This document shows, one piece after another, positions 42,541 to 54,044 of a stretch of DNA of 64,000 bases; position 1 is the stretch's first letter, and each line of letters opens with the position of its first letter. The notes under the pieces are model-generated. The model made no database searches. It had not been told where the DNA came from and saw nothing but the letters and a program-made list of their open reading frames with translations. This stretch comes from Phycomyces blakesleeanus NRRL 1555(-) (taxonomy: Eukaryota > Mucoromycota > Mucoromycetes > Mucorales > Phycomycetaceae). Location: NCBI RefSeq assembly GCF_001638985.1, contig NW_017265143.1, forward strand, positions 1,376,259 to 1,440,258. The letters run 5' to 3'. The position numbers and the translations under genes are program-made.

Positions 42541-44634
42541 ATGAACTTTCCCAATTCAAATATAAATTGGGGGCAAGGGCATTTATCGGCACTTGGGAAG
42601 CCTTCAGATCTCTACAAGACTTTTCATCTTGGAGAGAGCACATCAAGTACGGATAGTGGATACTACTCTACCAACCCACCAAGGCAGAAACAATCCACAC
42701 CAGCGCCAGCCCAAAAACAGCCCCAGAGTGTTTTCGATTTTTTGCCACCAAAACCGCTCACTCAACGACCATCCCGTACACCGGACCTTGTGTATTCGTG
42801 TCCCCGCCCGATTGCGTTCCCATTCCACAACGATTGCCACTTCTTGCCTGTTGCAGAGGCTGATCCACGCGATGTTGCACGCATATCGCCACCACCACGC
42901 CACTCGATATCCATTCAGTTGTCAGACCACACAAAAAACTCTTCTGGAAGCCTTCTAGACCACCAAAGCACTTACCAATCTCTTTGGTCCAAAGCATCCA
43001 GCCGGAACGACCCGCTTGAAGAAGACCAACGATGTCATTCGTCCATATCAAATCCAGTCCAACGTAGTACGGTGCGGTCCTTGAGGGCTCTCCTAAACCC
43101 TTCAACGCCAGAACCATCAGACTCAATAGCAGCAACAACTTTTGGTAGCTCTGGAAAATACGAGACAAGTGGGATCAGCCGAGGAGCTGTAAAGAGGCTT
43201 CGTAAAAGAATCAACAAGAAGCTTAGACCCAATTTTCTTAAAACAAATACAGTCAGCCCCATTTCTACTCCTACACCTACATCTACATCTGCATCTGCAT
43301 CTATATTTGCACCTGCACCTGAACCTGAACCTGAACCTGTGCCTGTGCCGGCTGATCCAAAACCTTCAATAACTCCATTCGTGTTTGGAGGCACCGGTCT
43401 TCCTACCAGACTCGGACTGTCGGGCATGTCCGGCAAATCCACCTTTTCAAAACAAAAGGATCCTGTTTCTGTTATTATCGGTCCTCCCAAACCATCTCCT
43501 CCACCCACACCCACATCCAAAACTATGCAATTCACCCGACTGGCTTACAAATCATCCGACCCGTTTACTGCTACTAAACACAATTCTGGTGGAACTTCTC
43601 GGAAAGACTACTTTGCGGAGACTATTCCGCCCACTAAGACTACTGAATCTATGGAAACACCAGAGACTGCCGCTATTACTTCTGTGGTAGATCAACCTAC
43701 TGACCTATTGACTACCCAAGACACCAACAATACAACGCCCAATGAAAAGGAAAAAGAAAAAGAGATTATCATTGAATATAAGGATTCCAACATTCTCGCT
43801 ATTGAAGAACTCGTGGCAGATATGAAAGAATTGATGGACGAAGCTGAACTAGAGGCAGCAGCAGAAGCAGAAGCAGAAGCAGAAGTAGTAGAATCCAATA
43901 CTGTGACCGAGTATATTATTGCTGCAGACACTGATGATAATGATGATACCCCTGCTGATGACCATGCTACCAAAACAAAACTGCCTATAGCAGTTGAAAC
44001 TTCCGCACCCTCTCCACCACTACCGACTCATCATTCGACTAAAGAACCCACGATTGAGAACGAGAACGAAACAGGGGAGGGTGAAAATGCAAATGATGGT
44101 ATGGGACGCGTTGGTAACGTAGAAACACACTCTGTCCGGTTCAACTTGAGCCCTAAACTCTACTCTACCAAAGAAACCAAAATTTCGAGTGTTCCGGCCG
44201 ATACGTTCTCGTTTGCCACAACTCAGTCCTGCAAACAAGCAGCAGGAGCAGGAGCAGGAGCAGGAGGAGGAGGAGGAGGAAGAGGCCCGACAAACATCCG
44301 CCGATCGTACTCTAAAGAAAGGGCTTTCAAATCGGACCTTGATGATGTCTCGGCCCCAGTGTTTGTGCACAACTCCTCATCGTCGTCGTCGTCGTCGTCG
44401 TCTTCGTCCTCCTTGCCAACGTCATCATTCTCCCTCTCACCCTCCTCCTCCTCATCTTCCGTTCCGACCGGTCAGGAATCCTTTGCTTCCGAACCGAGCT
44501 GCCGTGATTCTACTCCTATTTCTGCGCTCAAGGACCGATCTTCCGACCCAAAGCGGAAAGGTGTGGTTGGCCGAATGTGGAAAAGCATCAAGACATTGGT
44601 CGCAAAAAAGACATCGCGTGTAGGTGTCATGTAA
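42541..44634 (+). CDS. Large intrinsically disordered protein of unknown function
   Basis: Single exon, 697 aa from the first ATG (42541); the open frame upstream begins only at TTG. It is Ser/Thr/Pro-rich almost throughout, with low-complexity runs: E-P repeats near residue 260, E-A repeats near 440 (LEAAAEAEAEAEAEV), G-A near 580 and a 14-residue Ser run near 615. Short basic stretches stand out: RGAVKRLRKRINKKLRPNFL (~residues 215-234) and the C-terminus VVGRMWKSIKTLVAKKTSRV, either of which might bind membrane or nucleic acid. THSVRFNLSPKLYSTKET is the most conserved-looking segment. I recognise no domain and infer no function. Confidence 0.72.
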   Translation: MNFPNSNINWGQGHLSALGKPSDLYKTFHLGESTSSTDSGYYSTNPPRQKQSTPAPAQKQPQSVFDFLPPKPLTQRPSRTPDLVYSCPRPIAFPFHNDCHFLPVAEADPRDVARISPPPRHSISIQLSDHTKNSSGSLLDHQSTYQSLWSKASSRNDPLEEDQRCHSSISNPVQRSTVRSLRALLNPSTPEPSDSIAATTFGSSGKYETSGISRGAVKRLRKRINKKLRPNFLKTNTVSPISTPTPTSTSASASIFAPAPEPEPEPVPVPADPKPSITPFVFGGTGLPTRLGLSGMSGKSTFSKQKDPVSVIIGPPKPSPPPTPTSKTMQFTRLAYKSSDPFTATKHNSGGTSRKDYFAETIPPTKTTESMETPETAAITSVVDQPTDLLTTQDTNNTTPNEKEKEKEIIIEYKDSNILAIEELVADMKELMDEAELEAAAEAEAEAEVVESNTVTEYIIAADTDDNDDTPADDHATKTKLPIAVETSAPSPPLPTHHSTKEPTIENENETGEGENANDGMGRVGNVETHSVRFNLSPKLYSTKETKISSVPADTFSFATTQSCKQAAGAGAGAGGGGGGRGPTNIRRSYSKERAFKSDLDDVSAPVFVHNSSSSSSSSSSSSSLPTSSFSLSPSSSSSSVPTGQESFASEPSCRDSTPISALKDRSSDPKRKGVVGRMWKSIKTLVAKKTSRVGVM

Positions 44635-44967
44635 ATCATCTTTGTTCCATTTTATTACTTATTATAATTACCGTTTTTATTTATTTATTTATTTCTTTAA
44701 TTTATTTATTATTTATTTTTATTTTTATTTTTTTTGTATAAGTTGCTTTTTCTTGTTCTTTTTATAGTCTTTGTCTTGCCTAGTAAATTGAAACGCATTC
44801 ATTCCGGATACTAGAATATTCTGGTGGAATTTGTGGGGTTGCTTTCTTTCTTTGGTCTTTCATTATTTTTTTTCTTACACCCTCATAATCCTTATTGCCA
44901 TCGTACATATTGAATAAACAACCTTGTTTTGATCTCTTCTTAAGATTCCTTATTTAAATTACATAAA
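44635..44967. other. Convergent 3' spacer
   Basis: T-rich spacer with (TTTA)n runs between convergent genes; AATAAA near 44913. Nothing else seen. Confidence 0.5.
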
Positions 44968-45299
44968 TTATTGGAGTTTGGGAGTTGTGATATATTTCTA
45001 TACAAAACGGTTAGAATTCCCATTATTGTATATAGCTACTCCCAAACACATACACACACAGAGAGAGAGAGAAACAGTACCTGCTCCTTTAGACGTCCTG
45101 CCTCCCACTTTGTAAATTTGGGACCATTCTCATTCAAACGTTGAGCATTAGCACGGAGATCATCTTTCAAGCCATTACGAAGGGCACGAGCACAGATACT
45201 GACGTATTTGAGATATCTGATAATTTTTTATTTTATTTTAATTTTATTTTATTTCTTTTGTTTCACATACTTAATCCCAGTAGATTCCCAAGTAGACAT
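44968..45299 (-). CDS. ATP15: Mitochondrial ATP synthase F1 epsilon subunit
   Basis: Exons 45299-45271, 45216-45081 and, less surely, 44997-44968 give 64 aa. The protein reads MSTWESTGIKYLKYVSICAR ALRNGLKDDLRANAQRLNENG then PKFTKWEAGRLKEQ. This matches the epsilon-subunit pattern of yeast Atp15 and animal ATP5F1E: a W near position 4, G-[IL]-x-Y, and an amphipathic helix of A-x-A-[LV]-R. The subunit sits in the central stalk of F1. Exons are too short for ordinary ORF calling. The last exon (KYITTPKLQ) rests on the GTACTG donor and TATAG acceptor and could be wrong; reading through the donor would add 15 codons instead. Confidence 0.82.
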
Positions 45300-45712
45300 G
45301 GTTAAAATAAAATAAAGTAATATTTGGTATGAAATGAAGATGTGTAATATGGTGGAATGCTAAATCTTCAGGTTGCATTACGTCATTAATTGTGACGCAT
45401 ATGAACACATACATAATTAAATTGTTTTGTAGAAGAAGTACAGTCCAAAATTTAAGGCACATTCAATTGCTCTTCTCTTTGTAATAAAAATAATTTCCAA
45501 AAACTAAAATTTCCTTTTCCATTTTTTCTTTTATGAGTAGGCGCAGATAGTTGCATAAAATACTTTATAATAATCATGTCTGAGCGAAATATATAAAAAA
45601 AAAAGAAGACGAAGAGGACAGAGGTAAAGTTTTGATAGGAGAGAAAGAGAGAGCACTTTAGCTAAAAGAATAAAGTCTTAAAGGGCAAATTTGTTTCCTA
45701 GGAAAAGGGAAC
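45300..45712. other. Promoter of ATP15 and 3' end of GIS2-like gene
   Basis: AT-rich, no additional gene visible. Confidence 0.5.
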
Positions 45713-47429
45713 TTAGGCGTCCTGGGGGCAGTCGCGGGACTAATTGAATAGAAGAGGTTAATTATTAATTCAAGTATAAGCCAATACACACGCACGCGCA
45801 CACACACGCAAACACACACACACACACAAAGGAAATTGCAAGTTTTTGATGGAAATATGTATGTGTATATAGTAATTGAATGAAAAAAAAAATCTTCTTT
45901 ATACTTACAATGTGACCGGGCTGCTGGCACTTGTAGCAAACCTTAGCCTGCTGGGGCTGCTCGCAGTCTCTGGAGACGTGACCAAAGTTCTATATACATA
46001 TATAACAGCAATATAACGTCAGATACACAAGAAGCAAGAAATAACCATATATATGACATATTGTCTGATTTTTGTTTTGTTTTCTTTCTTTCTATCTTTC
46101 ATTTTCTTCCTTATACTTACACCACAGTTGTAGCACTTCTGGCTCTGGTTACCGCCCTGGGAACCAGAGGTAGGGCACTCACGGCTCATGTGACCAACAC
46201 CACCACAGTTGTAGCAGGTCTTGGGAGCGCTGTTGTAACCACCATAGGAGCGAGTGTTTCCACCTTGGCTAGACTCCTCAGTGCAGTTGCGGGAGATGTG
46301 GCCGGTCTTGCCACACTATAACAAAACAACAACAAGAAAGCAATAAGGATCAGTAAAAATGCACAAGAAAGAAACCAACACCCTATTACACTACAAGCAT
46401 AATACAAGCACAGACACGAATATATACTTACGTTGTAGCAAGAAGGTCCAGCATCGGAACCAGCTTCGGGGCAGTCACGGGACTAATACAACACAGTTTT
46501 AATAAGACGCGTTCCAAGAAGAAAGAGAAATGTAATCTGATAATAACTAGCAATACTTACCAAGTGACCGATCTGGTTGCACTTGTAGCAAGACTTCTCG
46601 GCGCGGGGCTCGGCGCTATAGAAAGTAATTTGATTTTATTATGATGAGTTTTATGGTATACGATATGACTTGTATTGCATTGAACCAAATCCGTGTCAAG
46701 CGCAATTTGTTTTTTATAATTCAAAAATATCAAGTAAGAATATTGTTGAAAGAAATCTTACCAGTCCTTGCTCAAATGACCTTCCTGGTTGCAGTTGTAG
46801 CTATAGTATGATAACGATGATAATAATATAACAAAAAAAAGGGAAACTTTAATAAGACTTTCTGATTGTATGTCATATATATATTTATTGGTCTTTATTG
46901 TTTATCTCATATATATATATATATATTATTTGTATGGGCAAGTGAGTGGTAAAGTTGGCTTACCAAACTGACTCCGACTTCTGGCAGTCCTTGGCCTGGT
47001 GGCCGTCTGCAACAGATAATCAACATAACATGGTAAGCTTTTTTTTTCTTTTTTTCTTGTTTCTTATAACCTTTATAATTTTTATTATATACATCGCCAC
47101 TACTACCATCTCCATTTTTTTGTATGTTTATTTAAAATAAATACATTAAATAAGAGAAGGTTGAATTATGACAGTAACAGCAACAATGACAACAATAACA
47201 ACAATGTAAACAGTGCTTCAATCAACAGACTTTTATGACCGCTTTTGATGACAGGCGATTAATCCAAAGAAAAGCCAGATAACAAAGCAAGAGAAAAGAA
47301 TCGTTGCAATGTAGAGGCAAAGTAAACTGGAATACTGTGTAGCATAATAGAAAGAAAGAAAGAAAAATAAACGGAAATCTACTTGCGTTCACCACACTTG
47401 TAACAACCACGGGAGGGACGGAAAGACAT
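45713..47429 (-). CDS. GIS2: Seven-zinc-knuckle CCHC nucleic-acid-binding protein (GIS2/CNBP/Byr3-like)
   Basis: Eight exons: 47429-47387, 47006-46964, 46800-46762, 46615-46561, 46482-46432, 46315-46121, 45989-45909, 45739-45713; 177 aa. Seven CX2CX4HX4C knuckles: CYKCGEHGHQAKDC, CYNCNQEGHLSKDC, CYKCNQIGHLSRDC, CYNCGKTGHISRNC, CYNCGGVGHMSREC, CYNCGNFGHVSRDC, CYKCQQPGHISRDC. CNBP/Gis2 bind single-stranded nucleic acid and act in translation control on ribosomes and in stress granules. The first intron begins GC, not GT (donor GCAAGT); only this choice completes knuckle 1. Exon codons are C/G-rich at third positions, suggesting strong expression. A TATAAAA lies 55 bp upstream of the ATG. Confidence 0.94.
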
Positions 47430-47483
47430 GATGATGAGTAAAAAGTTGGAAAGAGGCCGATCAAAACAGTGGCGGCTGGAGGC

Positions 47484-47490
47484 TTTTATA
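47484..47490 (-). promoter_or_regulatory. TATA box of the GIS2-like gene
   Basis: TATAAAA on the minus strand, 55 bp before the ATG. Confidence 0.5.
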
Positions 47491-49449
47491 CCCTCTTTTT
47501 TCGTTCCAAACAGGAGACTCAAAAAAAATGAAGAAAAAATTTTCGTCCGTCAGCCAATCACAGCTATTACAGATCCTTCAAGTTCAAGCGCACACACTTG
47601 CACAATTACATACACAGTGTCTATAATACAAAAGAAAAAAGAAAAGAAATATATATATATATATATACATATTGGAAATCATATTTTCTTCTTCATAATA
47701 CTCATCAAGATCAACAACGATATCTACACAAAAGATTATTCCACTGTAATTATAAAACTAAATCCTTAAAGTGCTGTACATTCAGTTGATAGAACGATTT
47801 CCAAGCCAAGATTACAATAGCTATTAACATGTCAGCATGAAAACAGTCTAATGAATCATCAAGAGATTTGAACAACAGCAAAAAGGAAATGGTCTTGATG
47901 ATAAGGAATAGGTCAATCAGGACAAAAAATCAAAATGTATACATATGTACATATAAAGAGGAGTTTATTGGCTTGACATTATGGAGTCGAAATTGACAGA
48001 AGGGTTAAATTATCGACACCCAAAGTCTATAACAAAAAAGTTAATGCATACATAATATATAATATATATATCAGTGTGTGTGTGTGTTGGTTGGATCCAA
48101 GAGAAAAATCAAAGGAAAAAACAAGAAAGAATGCCACTTATTCAGAAACGACCATTTTCTTTTTAATTTTATTTTTTCTTACGGTATATCAGACTTGTGA
48201 AAAGTGATTTGACCCCAGAGTCTAGTAATTTTTATTTGGTTTTTAGATCATCCACAGTGGTGTCCATTAGTAAGATCATAAATAGACAATAGATATCTTC
48301 TGGCTATTCAAGATAAATTGTAACCAGTCCTTTTAATTCCTTTGCTTTACATATATCGGTGTGAGCCATGCAGCCAAAAATGCCTAGATAAATCCAATTG
48401 CTCGCAGTTAAGATCATCATGAAAAGGTTGTGATAGAAAAGGCAAAGAAAATCTGTCAAACTACAAAATTCTATCGGGTTTCAAGAACCTACTGCCGAAC
48501 AGTTCTTAAATTGGACTAAAGAAAAGCTTATATATGGCTATTAAACAGATCTTATAACATTTATTAGCGATGTTAAGAGCACGAAATGAATGTTTCCTGG
48601 TGTGGATAAACTATGGATCGTCAGGAACCGGATGTAATTTATTGGACTCCGGGTATAAAGCCACACTTAAAGTGAAGTTAAATTGAAACATCTCCTTCAA
48701 ATAAATATATATAATTATCAGGGTATAAGTAGGATTTTGAATACAAAAGATTTGGTACAATATGGTGCTGTGAGTTGCCAAAAGATAAATAGGCAAATTT
48801 GACGGTGATTTATTATGGTTCAATTAAAATCACTGCATTTGACCAAATGGTATATACTTCAAATTCTTATTTTTAAATTTGGTTCATATATAAAATAGTT
48901 GAAGTACAAGAAAAGGGCAGTCAAGATAACACAAACTTTTGATGGTATGGATATTGGCTTAAATACGTTTATTTGGCTCACTCCAACAATTCACTTTTCT
49001 TTAAGCACCTTTTAATGGTTTCGGTAAAGTCAAAATAAATAATAAATATTAATAATAATAATATTATTACATCAAGCCTTAACTTTCAGCGTTGAATTTG
49101 AACTTTTACCCTTCAAAAATGAAAATCATAGCCTGAAATTTGACTCATAAATAAGCCACCAAAGTCTAAAACTTATAGCCAACCCCGCACATATCCAATC
49201 CCATATAGACAGACAGACAGACAGACATATGCCATAAGTTTTTTTATTCCAGAAAAGTGGAAAATAAGACAGACAGACGGAGGGAAGGAAGGGGGGGTGG
49301 GAGCGGGACACAACACCCCCGCTCTAAACTGCGAACTCAACCTGTCTTTTGTTTTTGTTTCTGTCTCCTTTCTCTCCTTACATTATTGTTAGCGTGTAAC
49401 AGCAGGTAAAAAGAAGAAACCAAACACACACACATCCAATAGACCACAA
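47491..49449. other. Divergent intergenic region, no gene seen
   Basis: About 2 kb between GIS2-like and CLU1. (CAGA)n at ~49207-49227 and a G-rich stretch near 49280-49310. CCAAT near 49435 and TATAAA follow. Confidence 0.5.
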
Positions 49450-49455
49450 TATAAA
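49450..49455 (+). promoter_or_regulatory. TATA box of CLU1
   Basis: TATAAA 73 bp before the CLU1 ATG, with CCAAT about 15 bp further upstream. Confidence 0.45.
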
Positions 49456-49522
49456 GCCGAAAAGCCTCTTCTGTACACCATCCTTTCTTGTTCCAAGACC
49501 TTACTGACGAAACCGCTAGAAA

Positions 49523-52500
49523 ATGTCAGAGACACACGAACCAACAAACGTCGCTTCAACCGAGCCTCAGGTCGATGAGCAAGATCTCGCAGCCAATGAA
49601 GAGAGTAAGTCTTTACAACTTGGCTCTGAACCCTTCAACATGGGCCCTCTGCCATATCTTCTTCAAAATCAGGTCTAACTGAAGGAACAGTGGTTGAGGA
49701 GACTTACCAGATCACTATCAAGTTGCCCGGGCAAGCTGGTGATATCAAGACCACAGTAAGAAATATATATATATATATAATTGTTTCTTTAGAGATCGGA
49801 TATTAAGATTCTATTTTATTTTATTTTATTTGTGTGTGTGTGTGTGTATGTGTATGTGTGATTATAGGCTAGTCCTCGCGAAGCTATGCATGACATCAAG
49901 CAGTCGATTATGGAGTCCCCCGAGACCTGCGCTCATTCTTGTTTTTACTTGGCTTTCAAGGGCAAGCGTGTGAATGACTTTAACGAGTTGGGTGAGATCG
50001 AAGGTATCACACCTGAATGTGAATTGGAACTCGTTGAAGGTAAAGAAAAATATTAGAATAATTGAGAACCGGAAATGGGATTTTTTTTTGTTTGGCTGAC
50101 ATGTGCAAAAATAATAATATTCAACACAGACTCTTACACCGAACGTGATGTTCGTTTGCACATCAACCGTCTCCGCGATCTTTTGGGCGGTCCTTACAAG
50201 CCTAATCCTGCTGCAATCGGTATCGATCCCGCAATTTCTTTCCTCACTGCTGTCACTGGAGAAATCGGTGAGTAAAACAAAACCTTGTTTTCTATATAGG
50301 AGCAATTAGAGCTATACATAAAAAAAGAAGTATATAATGATATCTAATATCATCTTAAGACGAGGAGTTGATTGTCGAGGGAGAGCGTAAGATGGAGGAC
50401 CTCTTCTCGGATGCACCAATCCCAGAACACGCTTTTACCAACACCGATCTCCATGCTCGTTCTCAGCTCTCTCGCTTTGTTCCCAGCAGCTTCCAGCGTC
50501 TGGCTCCTCAGTGCCTCAAGAGCCTCACACTCTCTGGATGGAACCCAGTCCCCCACCCACAACGTCTCAAGGGCGATCTTCTTTACATTGCTGTCACCAC
50601 TCTTGAGAACGAGACAATCCACATCACTGCCAACACCAGAGGTTTCTTTGTCAGCAACTCATCTAACAACAAGTTTGATCCTACTCCCAGAGAAGGTCCT
50701 TCTCACAAGACCATGGCTGCTCACTCGCTCATCACCTTGCTCCAGCATGTTTCCCCCCAGTTCGCCACCCAATTTGTGAAGCTTCAGGATTTCATCACTC
50801 AGCATCACATGCTCGAGGTTCTTCCCGTGAACACCTTTTTCCCCAGCCATCCTTGGGCTGTACAGACTCCCAAGCAGATCTACGACCCCTCGCGCACTGC
50901 AGAACCTTACCTCAACTTTGGAATCGACGCTGTCGAGTCCCTGCGCGACTGGAATGACGAATTGCAGTCCCACCGTGAATTGCCCAAGACTAACCTCCAG
51001 GAACGTGTATTGCGCGAACGCTTGATCACAAAGGTCCAGTCTGAGTTCACCGAGGCTGCTGTCAAGGGTGCCATGGCTGTTGTCAACGGCGCCGTCATGG
51101 CCCTCAACCCTCTCGAGTCAGAAGACTCTCATATGTATGTCTACAACAACATCTTCTTTAGCAAGGGAAACGATGGTCGTGGTACCTTTGAGTCGCTTGG
51201 CGCAGACGAGGCTGCTCACGTAGCCACAGGTAAAGATCTCGAGGGTGTCAAAATCCTCAACAGCATTGATTCAGAGGGTCTTTATACTCTCGGAAGTGTG
51301 ATTGTGGACTACAAGGGTGTGCGCATGGTTGCCCAGAGCATCGTGCCTGGTATCTTCCGTCGTCAGGATGAGAGTTCTATTGTGTACGGTTCGGTTGACA
51401 ATGGCGTCCAGATCGCCTCTGACAAGTCCTTCCACGAGGCTATCAACAAGGACATCGCAAAGTCTCTCCATTTGGCCGAACACACCTTGCTCGATGACAA
51501 GAACAACGAAGTCAACCTTTTCACCTCGCTCGAGACAAAGGGTCTTTTGGGTGCTGATGGTCGTCGCTATTTGCTCGATCTCTACCGCATCAACCCAGTC
51601 GATATTGGCTTCCAGGAGACCATGTGCGTCGAGAAGCCTTCGGATGGTTTGCCCATCTATCCTCACAAGATGACTTTGTTAAGACCCGAGCTGATGAGCT
51701 TGTTCTGGGAGCACAAGTTTAGAGCATGGGTTAAGGTCAAGACTGATGAAGTTAAGAAGGAGCGTGCTCTGGAGGCAAAGACCGAGGACAAGAAGGATGA
51801 ACAAAAGGAAAAAAAGGAAGACGAAAAGGAAAAGAAAGAGGGAGAGGAAGTAGAGGTTGAGGAAGATGTAAAGATTGATGTGAATGAGTTCCAGCTCAAC
51901 TTCAACCCTGACGTCTTTACTGACGCCAAGCAAGCCAGCACTGGCACCAACGATCTAAAGCAGCAAGAAGAAATTGTGCGTGAGGCCAGCAAGTTCCTCA
52001 ACGAAGAGATTATCTCCAGTCTTGTTCTTGACTTTGCTTCCTATGCCATCTCTCCTTTGGATGGCGATGCTCTTACCAAGGCTATGCATCGTCGTGGTAT
52101 CAACATGCGTTATCTCGGAAAGGTTGCCAGCCTTGTTGCCGTCAGCGAAGACAAGCGCATTGAGCACATCTTGCGCCTGGCCATTCAGGAAATGGTCATT
52201 CGTTGCAGCAAGCGTCTGTTGCGCACCTTCTTGTTCGGCTGCACTCTCGAGGAATCGAGCGCTTGTGTTTCCCACTACCTCAACTGTTTGTTTGGCTACG
52301 AGTTCAACCCTAAGCCTATTCCCACACTGGCTGCTGGTCAGTCCAAGGACGATGTCGCATGGGCTCAGTTGACTCCTGCCTCTCTCAAGGCCCTCTTGAA
52401 GGAGCAGATCGCCATCCGCTTCCGTTACAGCCTCCAGGACGACTTTTTGTCTGTCATCCAGCCCCTCCCCACTCTCCGTGAGATCTGTCTCCGCACTGGT

Positions 52501-54044
52501 CTCCAGGTCGAAGCCCGTGATTACCGTTTCCAGGCCTACACCGAGGAGGAAGTTGCAGCAAAGGCCGCCGAAACTGCTGCTGCCGAGTCTGCCAACGCTG
52601 CTCGTCAAAAGCAGAACAACAAATACAAGAAGGCACCCAAGAAGCAGACTGTCGTTAAGGAAGTCTCCAAGGAGCGCACAACTACCTTTGTTCCCGATGA
52701 CATTCTTAATGTTATGCCTACTGTTAAACAGGCTTCAGCACGCGTATGTAGTTATTTCCTATCCTTTATTATTTTTACTTTTATTTATTCAGCATCTTTA
52801 TGTCATGGAACAATTCTCATCTCATCTCATCCCATCTCGCCTTATATTGTATTTAATTGCATTTTCTTATTTAGAGTGTTTTCGCTGAAGAAACCTTTGA
52901 GGCTGGTAAAATGAGTCTTGCTCAGGGTCATCGTCAGCTTGGATTAGAACTTTTGTTGGAATCCCTTACTCTCCACGAGCAGACTTACGGTTTTTTGCAC
53001 CCCGAGACCAGCAAGTGCTATGCCACTCTTGCTATGATTTACCACCACAGCGAGGATCGTGAGGCTGCCCTTGACCTTCAACGTAAAGCAGTTATCGCTG
53101 CCGAGCGCACTAATGGAGTTGACCATCCCGAGACTGTTCACCACTATGTAATGCTTAATCATTGTTTTGTAAACAACTTTACGTTACTAACCGATTTTTG
53201 TTTTGTTTATATATATATCATCTTATAGCTCAACCTTGGTTTGTTTGAGCATGCCGCTGGTCGTACAAAGCTTGCTCTCCGTTACTTGAAACATGCCCTT
53301 TACTACTGGGATCTTTTGTTTGGTCCTGGTCACCCAGACTCTGCTACTGCCGATGTAAGTATTACATGTATATAACTTGAAGGAAAATGAAAAAAAGGAA
53401 GACAAAATACTGATTTTTTGTGGGTCTTTTTGTATGCTTATAGAACAATGCTGGCGTGATGTTGCAATCTTTGCGTGATTACCCTACAAGTGCCATATTC
53501 TTTGAGAGAGCATGTGCAACACAGGAGAATGTTCTTGGCAAGGAGCACGTTGTCACTGCCACTGGTTACCATGTTCTGGCCAAAGCATACACTCTCCAGG
53601 GTGATTTTGCAAAGGCATTAGAGGCTGAGAAGGTAGCCCATGCTGTATTTGAAGCAAAGGTAAAAGTTGAATAAGATAAAATAGTAATAGTAAATAAAGA
53701 TTGAGAAACGGTTGTGATATATCAATATACATACATATGTATCGCTGACTCTGGCTCTGACTCTGACTCTTTATTTTTTGGTCTTGTAGCTGGGTCCTGA
53801 AGATCCTCGTACAAAGGAGAGTGATACTTGGTTGAGAGAATTGACTTCGAATGCGCTCTTGACCGCACAGCGTGCACTTGACCAAATCAAAGTAGCCGAG
53901 ACCTCTGTTGCCCAACCTACACCTACAGCAGCACCTGCCCCTCAAGTACCCAGAGGTGAATTGCCTATTGACCAAGTTCTGCAATACATCAATGCCCCAT
54001 CTACATCCCGGAAAGGAAAGAAGAAGGCATCTAAGCATACCTAA
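49523..54044 (+). CDS. CLU1: Clustered mitochondria protein CLU1/TIF31
   Basis: Nine exons: 49523-49604, 49673-49755, 49868-50039, 50130-50267, 50360-52743, 52875-53147, 53229-53354, 53444-53659, 53790-54044; 1242 aa, close to yeast Clu1 (~1280). Marks: an N-terminal ubiquitin-like part (QITIKLPGQAGDIKTTASPR), GWNPVPHPQRLKGDLLYIAV, the CLU domain (YNNIFFSKGNDGRGTFESLG; SIVPGIFRRQDESSIVYGSV), an acidic Lys/Glu linker (~residues 480-515), then HRRGINMRYLGKVASLV and C-terminal TPR repeats. CLU proteins bind mRNAs for mitochondrial proteins and keep mitochondria spread in the cytoplasm; yeast Clu1 also associates with eIF3. Codon choice is clearly optimised compared with its neighbours. Confidence 0.95.

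Noticed and set aside
47377..47386. GT donor (GTAGAT) for the first GIS2 intron
   Set aside because: It shifts the frame and destroys the first zinc knuckle; the GC donor six bases upstream keeps it.
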